From: Piliocolobus tephrosceles
Taxonomy: Eukaryota; Chordata; Mammalia; Primates; Cercopithecidae
NCBI RefSeq assembly: GCF_002776525.5
Contig: NC_045447.1
Span: forward strand, 22,579,643 to 22,643,642
DNA: 64,000 nucleotides
Reading direction: 5' to 3'
Shown: in pieces, positions 35,290 through 46,839 of the stretch
How positions within the stretch are numbered: position 1 is the first letter of the stretch
Layout of the letters: every line of letters begins with the position of its first letter
Notes under the pieces: generated by a model
The model's database searches: none
What the model was told of the DNA's origin: nothing
What the model saw: the letters and a program-made list of their open reading frames with translations, nothing else
Made by a program: the position numbers and the translations under genes

Positions 35290-35520
35290 TCATAGATAAC
35301 ATTTATTGACAGTTTATTATGTGTTTGTTAATTTTTTATTTTAAAAATAACACTTTGGTAGATACAGTTATTATTTTCATTTTGTGGGTAAGGTAAGAAA
35401 ACTGTGGAGCAAGTGGTAAAGCAGTTCACTCTGTATCGCACAGAGTGAGTGGCTGAGCTGGGATTTGAACCTGAGCAGTCGGTGTTCTGGAGCCTGTGGA
35501 TGTATCATTACTCCATACAA
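35290..35520 (-). repeat. Antisense MIR
   Basis: GCTGAGCTGGGATTTGAACC together with a decayed core (TTTTGTGGGTAAGGTAAGAA). Confidence 0.75.
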
Positions 35521-35660
35521 CCACTGTCCTAGCTGCTAGGCTCCAGCAGCCTGACTCTGGCTCCTTCCAGTTTTCCCTGTGTCCCTACTTGTACACTGTA
35601 TTGCAGCCATAGATTCTCAGAACATCTATGCATCTCTTATCTCTGTACTTTTACCTTTAC

Positions 35661-35957
35661 TTTTTTTTTTTTTTTTGAGGTGGAGTTTCGCTCTTGTTGC
35701 CCAGGCTGGAGTACAGTGGTACAATCTTGGTTCACTGTAACCTCCGCCTTATGGTTTCAAACAATTCTCCTGCCTCAGCCTCCTGAGTAGCTGGGCTTAC
35801 AGGTGCCCACCACCACGCCCAGCTAATTTTTGTATTTTTAGTAGAGACAGAGTTTCACCATGTTGGCCAGGCTGCTGTCGAACTTCTGACCTTGTGATCC
35901 ACCCGCCTTGGCCTCCTAAAGTGCTGGGATTACAGGCGTGAGTCACCGTGGCCAGCC
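35661..35957 (-). mobile_element. Alu (AluS-like)
   Basis: Poly-T 35661-35676, full reverse Alu ending GTGGCCAGCC. Confidence 0.92.
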
Positions 35958-36029
35958 GCCTTTTACTCTTCTTTATCTAACTCCTATTCATTTAGGAGAC
36001 TGAACACATGTTTCACACATAATAGGAAG

Positions 36030-36310
36030 TCTTCTTGGACATCCTTGATCCTAAAGTACCTTCCTCTGTTTTCACACAGCTCTCGTGACTTCTTTTATAA
36101 TTGCTTTTGTCACTCGTATTGTCATCTCCATTTGTCCATCTTTTCTACCAGAAGTTCTTCCACATAATAAATGCTCAATAAATCAGCAAGAAATGACTTT
36201 ATCTCCTTCAACTTCACAACAGTCTCATTTTTCAAATGAAGAAACAGATTTAGAGATGTTAAGTAAATGTCCCCAGGACACAGAATTATTAAAGAACGAA
36301 GCAAGAACTC
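36030..36310. repeat. L2 3' end and antisense MIR
   Basis: 36030-36182 is a sense L2 end (GGAAGTCTTCTTGGACATCC to AATGCTCAATAAATC). About 36215-36310 is an antisense MIR (TTTTTCAAATGAAGAAACAG). Confidence 0.7.
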
Positions 36311-36720
36311 AAATGGAAGGGATGGAAAAGAAACTCCTCAGGCTCCTCTTGGGGGGGCACTCGCCCAAGGGGAAAGAGGACTGTGGCTAGAGTGTGATTA
36401 TGAAGTGATGAATTCTTGGCACCTCAGGAAATATTCCACCCAAGTGGTGAACTATACAAAGAGGACTTTTTGAAAGGCACCTCATAAATTGTGCCCACAA
36501 AATGTACACACATAAGCCTGGTCCTTTTTCAGCTGCTATGCAGGTGCCTAACACAGTCTCCCATTTGTGGGGTCTGTTGTTGTAAAACTCCTTCCCTCCT
36601 GTGGTATCAGAGGGGCATGGAGAGGACAGCAGGAGAGAGAACCTCTCATGTAGCCTCCCAGGGTGCCTGGGCATCTTGAAGATGCTGGAACATAGAGAAA
36701 AGTGGTTTCCACTTGGAGAC
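36311..36720. other. Intron, unique sequence
   Basis: Nothing recognisable. Short open frames overlap on both strands without protein-like features. Confidence 0.5.
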
Positions 36721-36822
36721 AGACAGCTTTACACTGAAGCTGACTTGTAATGTGACCTGGTATAAAGACATTCTGTTCCTTCTCTAAGCCTCAGTTTCCA
36801 CATTTTTAATGAAAGTGGGTCA
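36720..36822 (+). repeat. MIR fragment
   Basis: TCTCTAAGCCTCAGTTTCCA and flanks, a sense MIR into which MER20 later inserted. Confidence 0.7.
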
Positions 36823-36830
36823 GACTAGGT

Positions 36831-37083
36831 CAGTGGTTCTCAACTTGGGTGATATTGCCCCCAGAATATATTTGGCAATGACTAAAGACAGTTTCACTGG
36901 GGCAAGGGTGCTATTGAAAATTCTTCAATGTCTAAAGAATTTTGACAATTCACGACTGGGGCAAGGGTACTATTGGTGGTAGGTGGAGCCCTGGGATGCT
37001 GCTAAATGTCCTATAGGATTGTTCCCACAACAAAAAAAATATCTAGCCCAGAATGTCGATAGTGCCACCTTTGAAAAACCCTA
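36831..37083 (+). mobile_element. MER20 (hAT-Charlie) with internal duplication
   Basis: Starts CAGTGGTTCTCAACTTGGG and ends near GAAAAACCCTA. It is flanked by a perfect 8-bp duplication GACTAGGT (36823-36830 and 37084-37091), the length expected for hAT elements. The central region is partly duplicated: CAATGACTAAAGAC...GGGGCAAGGGTGCTATTG (36876-36916) and CAATGTCTAAAGAA...GGGGCAAGGGTACTATTG (36926-36975). This makes the element longer than the usual about 220 bp. Confidence 0.85.
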
Positions 37084-37259
37084 GACTAGGTGATTGCAAC
37101 AATCCTTCCTGGCTTTATTTGTCTATACAGCCATCAGATTTCTCCCAGCAGCATCCTATAGGGCTCTAGATAAGTTCTTAAGGTTATCCTCCATAGTACA
37201 GAATGATTCTTGGTAAGGCTAGTCTTCAGCGTAACCTTGATCCTGAGGGCTCGTTCCAG

Positions 37260-37760
37260 CAATCCGTTATAAGAGGAGCTATCATTTATTAGAAGCTTAC
37301 TCTGAGCTCTATATCAGGCGTTAGGCATTTCTCATACTCAACTTGAGAATAAGACCATCATCATTTTTTTAAAGATGGAAAAAAATGAGACACAGAAAAG
37401 TTCTGATTTGGGGACATATATATATTTGATGAAAGGGAATCACAAAGGGCAAGATTTCAAAGTTTCCAGACTGGGAGAAAAGAGTGTGAAAAAGTTCATG
37501 AAATGAGAACACAGACAGTTAGAAAGGGACTGTGGGTGGTCAGGCCTAGATTTAGATTATTTCCAACTCCAGTGGCCAACTTGATGTTTGCCTTAGTCAA
37601 GTAGTGTCACTATTCTGAGCCTTGCTTGAACTCCTCACCCATTAAAAGGGGGTAGACAATATATTCAGGATAGTTATAAAGGCTAAATAAAAAATTTAAA
37701 ATGTATGTAACGTGCATACCCAGTGTCTAGCATATGGTGTCAATAACTTTTAGTTGTTCT
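37260..37760. repeat. MIR relics
   Basis: About 37270-37400 is an antisense MIR (GCTTACTCTGAGCTCTATAT) and about 37545-37760 a sense MIR (ATATTCAGGATAGTTATAAA, then ACCCAGTGTCTAGCATATGG). Confidence 0.6.
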
Positions 37761-38095
37761 TGTTGCTTTTTAATCATTATAATAATATCTATTTGATCAG
37801 AGTCCAAGGCTGGTCGCCTTCAAACTCCTAGGGCTCCCATATCCTAGAAGTAAAAATATTAGGTTAAAAGCTATGACTCTTGTTCATTTTTTTTAACACA
37901 TCGCACAATTGAAGAAGACAGGTTCTGGGGTAATTTTTGAGTAAGTGTTTGAAGTTCCACACTCCGATCCGGAATAGATAGGAAATGATTGGGAGAAGAA
38001 GTTCTCATTTGTTTGTTGACATTTACTCACTATCTCAAAGGCCTAACTCTTGATTTGGGCTTCTTTAATCATGGCTGTTTCATCCTACCTTTCAG

Positions 38096-38333
38096 GAAGG
38101 CCCACCTGATTCTACGGCGGCTGGAGAGGGTGAGTAGCCACTGCTCCAGCCTCCTGCGGAGTGCCTACATCCAGAGCCGTGTGGAAACGGTGCCCTATCT
38201 TTTCTGCCGCAGCGAGGAGGTCCGGCCTGCAGGCATGGTGTGGTACAGCATCCTCAAGGACACCAAAATCACGTGTGAGGAGAAGATGGTGTCAATGGCC
38301 CGGAACACGTACGGGGAGTCCAAGGGCCGGTGA
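38096..38333 (+). CDS. ASTN2: Astrotactin last coding exon: end of annexin-like domain and stop
   Basis: The acceptor is CTACCTTTCAG. One base completes the Arg codon, then 78 residues run from KAHLILRRLERVSSHC to TYGESKGR, with TGA at 38331-38333. It completes the annexin-like domain: an amphipathic helix (LILRRLERVSSHCSSLLRSAYIQSR), then the conserved YLFCRSEEVRPAGMVWYSILKD segment and a terminal Cys-containing helix. The coding part has higher G+C than the intron, as is usual for this family. With the two upstream exons it gives 173 residues of uninterrupted C-terminus, so the gene appears functional here. Confidence 0.92.
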
Positions 38334-38960
38334 GGGAGGGTATCGCCCTCCGTGAGCACAGAGACTCTCCATGGGAGGGGGAGCAGTATTCTCCTGGATC
38401 CTGGGGCCTGGGTGGGCTGGGGGACAGCTGAGGATGGGCCTAGCAGATGAAACTTGCCAGCAAGGCCAAAGCAAATGGTTTCTCCTGTGGATAGTGGACA
38501 GAGACCTTTGTAACCAATGGAATTATTCATTTTTCTCTATCTTTTATTTTTTCAAAGATATTATTTGACTCTATCAAAAGTCTCTCCTTTTTAAACCTTT
38601 TCTTATGGATGGCTGTCAGTCCTGAGGCAGAAGTTTTCAGGTGGAGACCAAGCGGCCTTTGCTCTTCTTCCTCCTTCCTGCCACACTCTGCTTTCTTCCT
38701 GCCATGGACCCCTGGAGGAGACCTATGGAGGGACAGTTTTGACCTGACCCCTAGAGGAGACAGTTTTGACCTCTTCAGCACCAGGAAGGAAGCTCTGAGG
38801 ATGGTTGCAGTGAGGAAGCATGGGTCTTTAAGGACTTCTCTCTCTTTTTTGCTGGACATTATTGAGTTTGTGGGACCCTGCCTCTTCCTGCTACCTGTGA
38901 GTCTGCCCAGAGTCCCCTGCAGGCCTGTCCATGCATTAAAAATTCCTATTGTCTCTCTTT
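38334..38960 (+). other. ASTN2: Probable astrotactin 3' UTR
   Basis: Sequence from the stop codon to about 20 bases past the ATTAAA at 38935. It is free of transposons, unlike its surroundings, which fits a transcribed and constrained 3' UTR. It includes an imperfect duplication with GACAGTTTTGACCT at 38734-38747 and 38759-38772. The short length agrees better with what I recall of ASTN2 mRNA than with the longer ASTN1 3' UTR. A longer alternative UTR cannot be excluded. Confidence 0.6.
38935..38940 (+). terminator. Candidate polyadenylation signal for astrotactin
   Basis: ATTAAA about 600 nt after the stop codon, followed by a GT/T-rich element (GCTTGGGTGGTATTTC near 38964). It is the first strong signal after the stop. 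Confidence 0.55.
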
Positions 38961-39009
38961 CTGCTTGGGTGGTATTTCTTACCAAAGGAATGTTCTTGAG
39001 AGACCTCTG

Positions 39010-39297
39010 TTTATTCACTTGCTGAGTATCTACCCTGTGCCAGTCACAGAGCATATGCAACTAAAGACAGAGAAGCTTCCTTCCCTCAGGGAACTTATGG
39101 CCCAGTGGAAATTATAGAGAAGGAGTCTGATCATTTCAAGCTGTGCTAGAGGAAGAATGGAGGTTCTCTGCATTCACTGTTGGAGCATGAGACACACTGG
39201 AGGGCTCTTGAAATGCTTCCTTGAAAAAGTGATACCTAAACCCAAAGGATGAGGAGAAATAAGCCAGACAGAGAGGTCAAAAAAGATGGGATTTGCT
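39010..39297 (+). repeat. Ancient mammalian repeat, left part
   Basis: TTATTCACTTGCTGAGTATC, ACCCTGTGCCAG and CAGGGAACTTATGGCCCAGT resemble a widespread ancient repeat that I cannot name. It continues beyond the Alu to about 39780. Confidence 0.5.
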
Positions 39298-39590
39298 TGC
39301 CAGGCACAGTGGATCGTGCCTGTAATCCCAGCACTTTGGGAGGCCAGGGCAGGTCGATCACTTGAGGCCAGGAGTTTGAGACCAACCTGGCCAATATGGC
39401 AAAACCCCATCTCTACTAAAAATACAAAAAATAAAAAATAGCATGGTGGCTTGCGCCAGTAATCAATCCCAGCTACTTGGGAGGCCGAGGCACGAGAATT
39501 GCTTGAACCTGGGAGGCGGAGGTTGCAGTGAACCGACATGGTGCCACTGGACTCCATCCAGCCTAGTTGAAAACTTAAAAAAAAAAAAAA
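39298..39590 (+). mobile_element. Alu (AluS-like), sense, with target duplication
   Basis: TGCCAGGCACAGTGG start, full dimer and A tail (39577-39594). The flanks share AAAAGATGGGATTTGCT (39281-39297 and 39591-39607), a clean target duplication. Confidence 0.93.
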
Positions 39591-39607
39591 AAAAGATGGG
39601 ATTTGCT

Positions 39608-41915
39608 CCAGCAAGAGGGGATATGAACCAAAGCCCAGAGACAAGAGACAGTACACCTCTTTCAAGGACTGAAAACTTTCCTTAAGAGTAGGGATCAAAG
39701 TAACAAGTGTCAAAAGGTGAGGCTGGGAGCTTGGCAAGGCATTGGAAGCTTTGGACATGAAGCTTGACACTGTCTTGGAGCATCCATGACTATTTATATA
39801 ACTAAAATAGTCAACTTGCTCTTTAAGAAAATCATTCCCACTACAGGATGAAGAATGGATTGGAGAAGGCCCTAAAGAGAGGGGTGCCATTGTCATTTTC
39901 CATGAAGGAGGTGATGGTAGCTTAGGGGGAGACATTCCAACATTGGAATCTCCCTTTATTTATCTATTTTTGAAACAGCTTTATTGAGGTGTAATTGAAA
40001 TCTCCTTTTAAATGATAATTGCACTGCTTCCAGTATACCCTTCCCTGGGAGGGTAATGAGTACAAAGAGGTGTTATAAATTCTTAACACCCTTGTATTAG
40101 CTCAAATAAGCTACCTAGCTTGAGCAGATGGGATGTAGGTCAGGTATATCATAATGCAAAGATGACACCTGTTAAGAGAAGAGAGTATAGCACTGTGGGG
40201 TTTCACAAGAGGAAAAGATACTGAATATCAATAAAACATAAGCCATTCAAAATATGCCTATCCTCATTTGTATAGTGGTGAGTAAAAAAGAAAAAACAAT
40301 GGCTACTTCACTTCTCAATTTGGCGAATGTTGATGAGATTGATAATCCCCTTCCCAATAACCTACATACTGAGGACATTTTTGCCCCCAGGACTCCGATT
40401 CATATGGGGAAATAGGTAACACAAAAGCAAAAAAGGCAGAAAGGGATTCTTCCAACCTTGGTGCCTAGGAAGCTTCTCAACCTCTCACAGTCTAAGCTCT
40501 AAGGCACTTTTTCAGGAAGTTTACTATTATTGGGTTTATGTTTCTCTAAGTATACAGGTGGAGCTTCTAAATGCCTCTCATGTATACCACTTCCTGGATA
40601 TACATGGGCCTTCAGAGAGCTATCAGTTTGCTGGGCCTGGGTCCCAGGTTTTCAGAGAGCTATCCAGTTGCTGTAGCTTTCCGTTGTCTTGACCCAACCT
40701 GAGGAACAATTTAGCTCAACAGTTGGAGAAAATTACAACACTCGGTGTGCTGGTGTGGTGGTCTGAGCCTGATTTAGCTTGAGTCTGACAACACTGCTAT
40801 TCACCAGCTATTGCCCTTAAGGGAGTAACTTGACCTCAGGTTTCTTATCAACAAAGTGGAGTCAATGCTGGTCCCACCTCAAGGGGTTGTTTCTCAGCTT
40901 GAATGATAAAGGAGTTAACACACATCCAATGCAATATATAGTGTTTTTGTTTATTTTTTTCTTTTTTCTCCTGACAGAGACAATATGCATAATACTGTGA
41001 GTCTTGGGCAGATATCCAGGAAAATCTGGGTGGGAAAGGCCTAGATAATTCTGATTAAAAGAAAGAATTAACGATTAACAGCTCTGTCAGCTATGTGAAT
41101 TGTAACTAGAGTCAAAAACCTAACTCAAAGAGAAGTGGTCACCATGGTGGAATTTAATGCAATAACAAGACCCCCAAAGAGAAGTGTGTAGTTAAAAAAA
41201 AGAAACATTCTTGACGCGTAAATGAAGCTGGAAGGTATGGTGCCCTGGCCTCTGCATGACCAGATTGATCCATACGCTGCCATGGAACTTGCCAGGGAAG
41301 CTCATGTCACAATATGCTGTGAAGGATGAGACTTCTTGTGTAGTCTTCACCGCCATATAAAGAAGTTGTGAACACACAAAGGTGTGTGTTAGGGGTGCAT
41401 AGGAAATCACCCCTAAATGACTTCATCCTTCTGGATGGTAAAGAAATATCTTCTTTCAGCAGACTTTGTGATAAAGTGTGCCCTACAGACAAATGCTGGT
41501 AACTACCATTTAAGGAATCCTCATCATACCGATGGCTCTACATACTTATCTCATTTAACCATGGGCAAAACAGTCATGTGCTGTTGTGGTGATCATTTTA
41601 CAATTCAAGAAACTCAGGTTTAGGCAGACCTGGCCCAAATCCTGTAGATAGTGATGGTATTGAGATACTGAGATCTAAACTTGAGCAGACAAAGTAATTT
41701 CAAATGATAAGCACTGTGTAAGCACGCTACCTGCTAGGGCCACTAAGTGCAGTACCTTCCTTCTCCATCTTAAGTCAAAAACTAAGTCTAACTTCCAACC
41801 AATACCTGAGTACTGATTTCCAGGTTTGGGGTACTAACATGAACAGGATCTAGCTCCTGCCCTTAAGGAACTCCCAGAATTTAGCTAACTAAATCAGACA
41901 CTCTGGAGTCAAGCC
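39608..41915. other. Intergenic, mostly unique
   Basis: A small L1M-like piece (CAGCTTTATTGAGGTGTAAT near 39977), a 23-bp direct repeat spaced 40 bp apart (TTCAGAGAGCTATC at 40611 and 40651), a sense MIR at about 40760-40940 and an antisense MIR at about 41500-41700. No gene. Confidence 0.6.
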
Positions 41916-42182
41916 AATCTGGGTTTAAATATTGGCTGTGCAATTTACAATGAGGCAGGGCTAACCCTTAAGAGAAATTTAGGAGGCAAACTCAACAAAT
42001 ATTGCTAACTAATAAGCTCAGGTTAGCTGGCATTTACTTAACCTCTCTAAGCCTTACTTTTCTCATCTGTGAAAGGGATAAATATATTACTTCAAAGACT
42101 GTTGGGAAGATTAAATTAGATGATGTATATAAAGCCATTGGGTACTTGAAAACAAAAGTTCTTAATAAATAGTTATTATAGT
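41915..42182 (+). repeat. MIR
   Basis: Long sense MIR with a low-similarity middle: CTGGGTTTAAATATTGGCTG, AACCTCTCTAAGCCTTACTT, then GGATAAATATATTACTTC. Confidence 0.75.
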
Positions 42183-42185
42183 GAC

Positions 42186-42484
42186 TTTTTTTAAGAGACA
42201 GGGTCCCACTCTGTCACCCTAGCTAGAGTGCAGTGCAGTGGTACTAACACAGCTCGTTGCAGCCTCAACCTCCCAGACTCAAGAAATCCTCCCACCTTAG
42301 TCCCCCAAGTAGCTGAGACTACAGACGCACACCACCACACCCAGCTAATTTTGGTAATTTTTTTTGTATTGTAATTTTTCTTTATCCTGCCCGACCTTGT
42401 CTCAAACTCCTGAGCTCAGGCAATTCTCCCAACTCGGCCTCCCAAAGTGCTGGGATTATAGGCATGAGCCACTGTGCCAGTCCT
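42186..42484 (-). mobile_element. Alu (AluJ-like)
   Basis: AAGAGACAGGGTCCCACTCT to CACTGTGCCAGTCC, reverse orientation with many old-Alu substitutions, inserted at the 3' end of the MIR. Confidence 0.9.
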
Positions 42485-43735
42485 AAAATGACTTCTTTAC
42501 ATGAGAAAGGGTGGGTGCAATGGACTCTGCCATTGGAAGGCAAGTCATCATCAGGAAAACCTTCATAGTCAAAGGGTTTATCAGAGTTCAGTAGGTAGAG
42601 TAGGAGAAAAAGGGCATGAGGGACAGAGAGACAAGCATATTGATGAAAAAGTGTGCCATATTTGAGGGATAGTGAACAAGTGGTGTGGTCAGGGAGATGA
42701 AGGATGTGTTTGGAGAAGTTGTCAGAGACAGACCACATTGACCATTGGAAGGCACTGGACTGAAAGTAGAGGTGTGACATGGGCAGATAAGCATTTTCAA
42801 AAGCCCGTTCAGAGTGCAAAGTAGGACAGTGGGGAGGAGACAGTTAGTGGCAAGGAGACTAGATAGGAGACTATAGGTATTGTTTAGGAGGAAGATGAGG
42901 AAGCTTGAGCTAGGGCCATTGCAGTGATGAGGCTGGATCTGAGAGGTGTCAAGGAAGTTGACTCAATAGGATTTGCTAATCAAAGCCTGATGACTTGGGT
43001 TTTATCTTTCCCCACTGCTGACTGTTATACTGGGCAGAACTAGCTGGGGCATGAAGTGAATGATGAATCACATGGGTTCAACGGACAGTGTGCATGGATG
43101 AGGCGTGGTTTGCATCATGCAGAAACAGTCATTGGGACATCAGAGAGCCGAGAATATAATTTAGCTTTATGTGAAAACCATTCTTGGTCCTGAGTGTAAT
43201 TATAACAAATGTGCTGACTTTCAAATGCAGGTGTGGGAACCATAGCAAGGGGCTTACGTAAGTAGTGTAGAATTTTGTGGAAGTGTAAAATACTGGACTT
43301 ATAGAAATAGTGCTGAGTTCTCTCCTTCTCTTCCTTTCCCTCCTCTCCCTCCTCATCTTCACTATCCTCATCCTCATCACCATCATCATTTAATTCATTG
43401 CTTACCATAAGACATTCTTTACATAAATATCATTTCATATACTTCTAACAACTCCGTGATGTATAAATTATCATTTTTTTTAAAGATATGAGAAATGAAT
43501 CTGAAGGAATTTAAGAAACTTTCTGGTCTCAGGCTGCTAGTATGTGGCAGAACCAGATTTCAATCCAGATCTCTTTGGACTCCAGAATTTTAACTACTAT
43601 ACTCTGTTGTCTCCTCAGGTAGAGACCTCTGGTCTAGTCTTGCTCCTGAAGTAGAGCTGCTATGTGACCTTGAGCAAGCCGTTCACCTCTGTGGGCCCTG
43701 GGTTCTCCATGTGCTCCCACCACACTAGGGGAGAT
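42485..43735. other. Intergenic with ancient repeats
   Basis: 42760-43010 resembles the same ancient repeat class as 26230-26490 (GACATGGGCAGATAAGCA). A CT/CAT-rich tract at 43320-43390 yields an acidic minus-strand open frame that is not a gene. About 43400-43610 is an antisense MIR and 43625-43710 a sense MIR fragment. Confidence 0.55.
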
Positions 43736-45880
43736 CTATGTGTCATGGATGTGAAAGATTATATCAGATGATGACTCAGGTACAAAGAGCACTTTTAATC
43801 TCTCTTTTATCTTCGCTACCTCCCTTTGAGATTGACAACAGCAGGATGACTGTCTCTGGCCAGTCTAGAGAGGGTCACAGTCTCAGCCAGGTTGCCGCAG
43901 AGCATGGAGACCTGGAGTTCCCTAACACTCAGCTTCTTCTGCAACACCGCATTCCCAGCCAACTCTACTGCCCCAGAATCAACCTGAGTCCCTGTCCTGG
44001 CCACACAAACCATGGGATGCTGATGGTTCAGTAGCCCTGGGCAGGTGACAGCCTATTCATGCCTTGGTTTATCTCTCTGCTACTTAAAGGAAATAGTCCT
44101 CCATAAGGTTTTTCTCAGGATTAAATGGGTCCGTCTACATTAGATACTTACAACAGCACCTGGCATGTGACAGGCAGTTTACACATGTTGATTGTTGTCA
44201 TTTGTGAACTCAACTCCCTACTCTCCAGACACACAAAAGTCTCAAAAATGCCTTTTGCTCATCCCCTCTCATCACTTGCATGTGTTCTCCCTCTGGTGGG
44301 AGTGGAGTTCCAGCTTGGGCAGATCCACCCTAAATGTCACACACTGGCTTCCTGAGGCCTTTTGCCTTCTCCCAGAGGAGTTGATAACTCTTCTCCGAGG
44401 TCTCACAGTGGGGACTCCCTACTTCCATTTTAGCCCTTTCCTCACTCAATGTCATTCTTCTCCAAAGGATTATGAGCAACACAAGGGCATGGTCTGGTTA
44501 GAATTCCTTCTGAACCCTGGAGCCTTGCCCTGGACCTAGCCCATAGCTAGCACCCATTGAAATTGAGCCTGATGCCTCGAATGAGGAAATCCTGAAGGAA
44601 GATCTCCCAGCAGCACTGTGAATGTCCAGGATCCCTCAAGAACAGTGGTCCTTCCAATTTGCACTGTCAATGCAGCCTGCAAGGGGCCTGGAGAGAAGGC
44701 CACAGCCAAACAAAACCCAAGGGCTTTGTGTGGGGGTATGCTTTTTAATTGGCCTCTGCCCATAAAACTGCCAGACCCTGAAAGGCGTTCACTGTCTGTC
44801 TCCCTTTGGAAACTTTGCTCCAAGTGTTTGTACATGTTATAGCCAAAGCCAAGCTGTTCTGTTTTCCTGTTTTACAAGAGTTGGCAGCAGGGGAGGGCAA
44901 GGGGCTACAGGTGTGCTCTGCTGGACAGGGAGGCATGTATGCCTCTGTGTGTGTATGTGTATGTGTGTATGTGAAACAGGGAGACTGGGGAGGTTGTCAG
45001 TTTAGGTAGTCACAAGCACCCAAAATGGGTAGTTCAGAATTCAGATTCTGGACCCAGCCCTGACACTAACAGGCTGCTGGACTCTAGTTTCTCCCTAGTC
45101 TTGCCCTCAGAGTCTCTTCATAAACAGGTTAGCTGGACAAGAAATTCACTGAAGAATCCTTCAGCTTTACTAATTGTTTTTTCAATCTCTTAGGGCCTGC
45201 AACTGGAAAAGGAGAGGGTAAACAATTGTATGTATTTGTAGAGGAGGAGGATGTTTACAGAGCAAACTCCTGGAGCAGAAGAAGTGTTACTTATTCTAGG
45301 AAAATTGCTCTGACCGTAGCCCCAAATTCAGGACAGGAGTTCTGCCTTTCAGTTCTCATAATCCCCACATATCTGTGACGTTCCTACTTAATCCATTGGG
45401 TTTTAATTATGCCTTTAGATATTTGTTTTCCCCTAATATATCTGAGCTCCTGGATAGGGCTGTGTTTTATGTCTCCAGGACCCATAGGTTAAATCATACA
45501 TTAGATGCTAAAGAAATGTGTGGTCATACTGCTCCATGCAGTTTCAAAGTCATTTTTACTTAAGTCTTCTGGAATGGGGCTCATGATCTACCCTTTGTAG
45601 TTGAGGAAATAGAGGTTGAGATATGGGTTTGTGTTCATGCAGGATCTTCAAGCCTGAGTAGACTGTGGGCTTCTTTCTTCTGAGTCCCAGACCAATTCAT
45701 TTTGGAGTCTACCAGAACGCTCATTTATGAATTTGCTAAGGAGCCACTGAAGGACTAAAGAGATGGTGGGTATAGGAACTAGAAAAGTCTAATCAAATGT
45801 AAGGCCTTAGCACTCTCCTCCTTGGTCAGAGAGGCTGATCTCTTGGGGATTCGGATTAGAAGGACAAATTTCAATAATGA
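43736..45880. other. Intergenic, mostly unique
   Basis: MIR traces at 44050-44200 and 45030-45110 and a (TG)-rich tract at 44945-44972. Numerous short open frames on both strands have no shared features with known proteins. No exon with convincing splice sites. Confidence 0.5.
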
Positions 45881-46220
45881 CCAGAGCAGCAATTGCCCTT
45901 TGTTGAACACTCCATGGCCAGGGTCTGTGCTAAGCGTGTTGGTTGGAGTATCTCATTTAGTTGTCAGACATACACCATATTGTAGCTATCAACACTCCCA
46001 TTTTACAGAACAAGTATTGAGGCTCAGGGAATTTAGGTGATTTGCCTGGAGCCATGCCGTTAGGAAGAAGCCAGGATGCAGTTCTCGCCTAAAACATGGT
46101 CACTCTACAACAACATTCTCATAACTCCTCCAGAGGCCAGTGCTCCCATTTTATAAATATGGAGACTGAGGGCCAGAAATGAAAAAGTACCCATTCAAGA
46201 TCATAAAGGTGCCAGAACCA
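45881..46220 (-). repeat. Antisense MIRs
   Basis: CCATTTTACAGAACAAGTAT near 45999 followed by GAGGCTCAGGGAATTTAGG, and a second core-like stretch (CCCATTTTATAAATATGG) near 46145. Confidence 0.7.
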
Positions 46221-46674
46221 AGAGTAGAGTGTTTTTTGATTTTATTTCCAATGCATTCCTGACCCCATGGTAACCCCAGGTCCATCTGCTTTTCTGACCT
46301 CTGGGCAAGTAGAGAATAATAGGGGGAAAACTTTACCTCTTCTCAGAAATCAAGGCAAATGCCAAGTTGGGTTAGCCTCCCCAGGCAGTTCTGTAGCACA
46401 AATACTAGCCTATTTGCTGCAGTTCACTAGGTTTTATGATCAGGGATGACGTAGTTTCTTCACTCACTTGCAATCTGTTCAACTCCACAGTCAACGAACA
46501 GCCTTCCTGGGGCAGAACAAGAGGCAAGTCTTAGAGGAGCTGTCTGCAAAGATCATCAAGGCTAGCCTTTTTTTATCAGAAAATAAAAGCATGACTCATT
46601 GACTGTGTAGCCCTAGGCAAATTTCTTTCCTTCTTTGGATCTTGATCTTCCATGCAATATAATTTGGGGAACTG

Positions 46675-46800
46675 GGTTCAAACATCCAGATGACTTGGGA
46701 GCTTGGGGAAAAATACAGATTCCTGGGCCACATTCATTGAGATTCCAATTATGTCTTGGGACTCTGTGTTTTTGCAGCTTTCCCAGGATGGCTTTGATAC
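46675..46800 (+). mobile_element. Decayed MER5-type element
   Basis: GATGACTTGGGAGCTTGGGG, AATACAGATTCCTGGGCC and CTCTGTGTTTTTGCAGCTTT follow MER5 order, strongly diverged. Confidence 0.5.
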
Positions 46801-46803
46801 ATG

Positions 46804-46839
46804 CCATATTTGGGAATCACAAATATGGATGATTCCCAA
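46804..46839. other. Two overlapping alternative hairpins
   Basis: CCATATTTG (46804-46812) pairs with 46820-46828 around a 7-base loop. TTGGGAATCA (46810-46819) pairs with 46830-46839. The two stems share bases and exclude each other. No function is known. Confidence 0.7.

Noticed and set aside
38527..39060. Long open frames on both strands (177 codons minus, 138 codons plus) over the astrotactin 3' UTR
   Set aside because: They overlap each other in opposite directions, start after a stop codon and a likely UTR, and their sequences look like chance translation of a stop-poor region.
39174..39935. 253-codon minus-strand open frame, the longest after the L1 ORF
   Set aside because: Its centre is the antisense translation of the Alu at 39298-39590, and both ends are ancient repeat sequence; it has no splice or promoter context.
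43115..43408. Acidic Asp/Glu-rich minus-strand frame
   Set aside because: The acidic run is the translation of a CT/CAT low-complexity tract.
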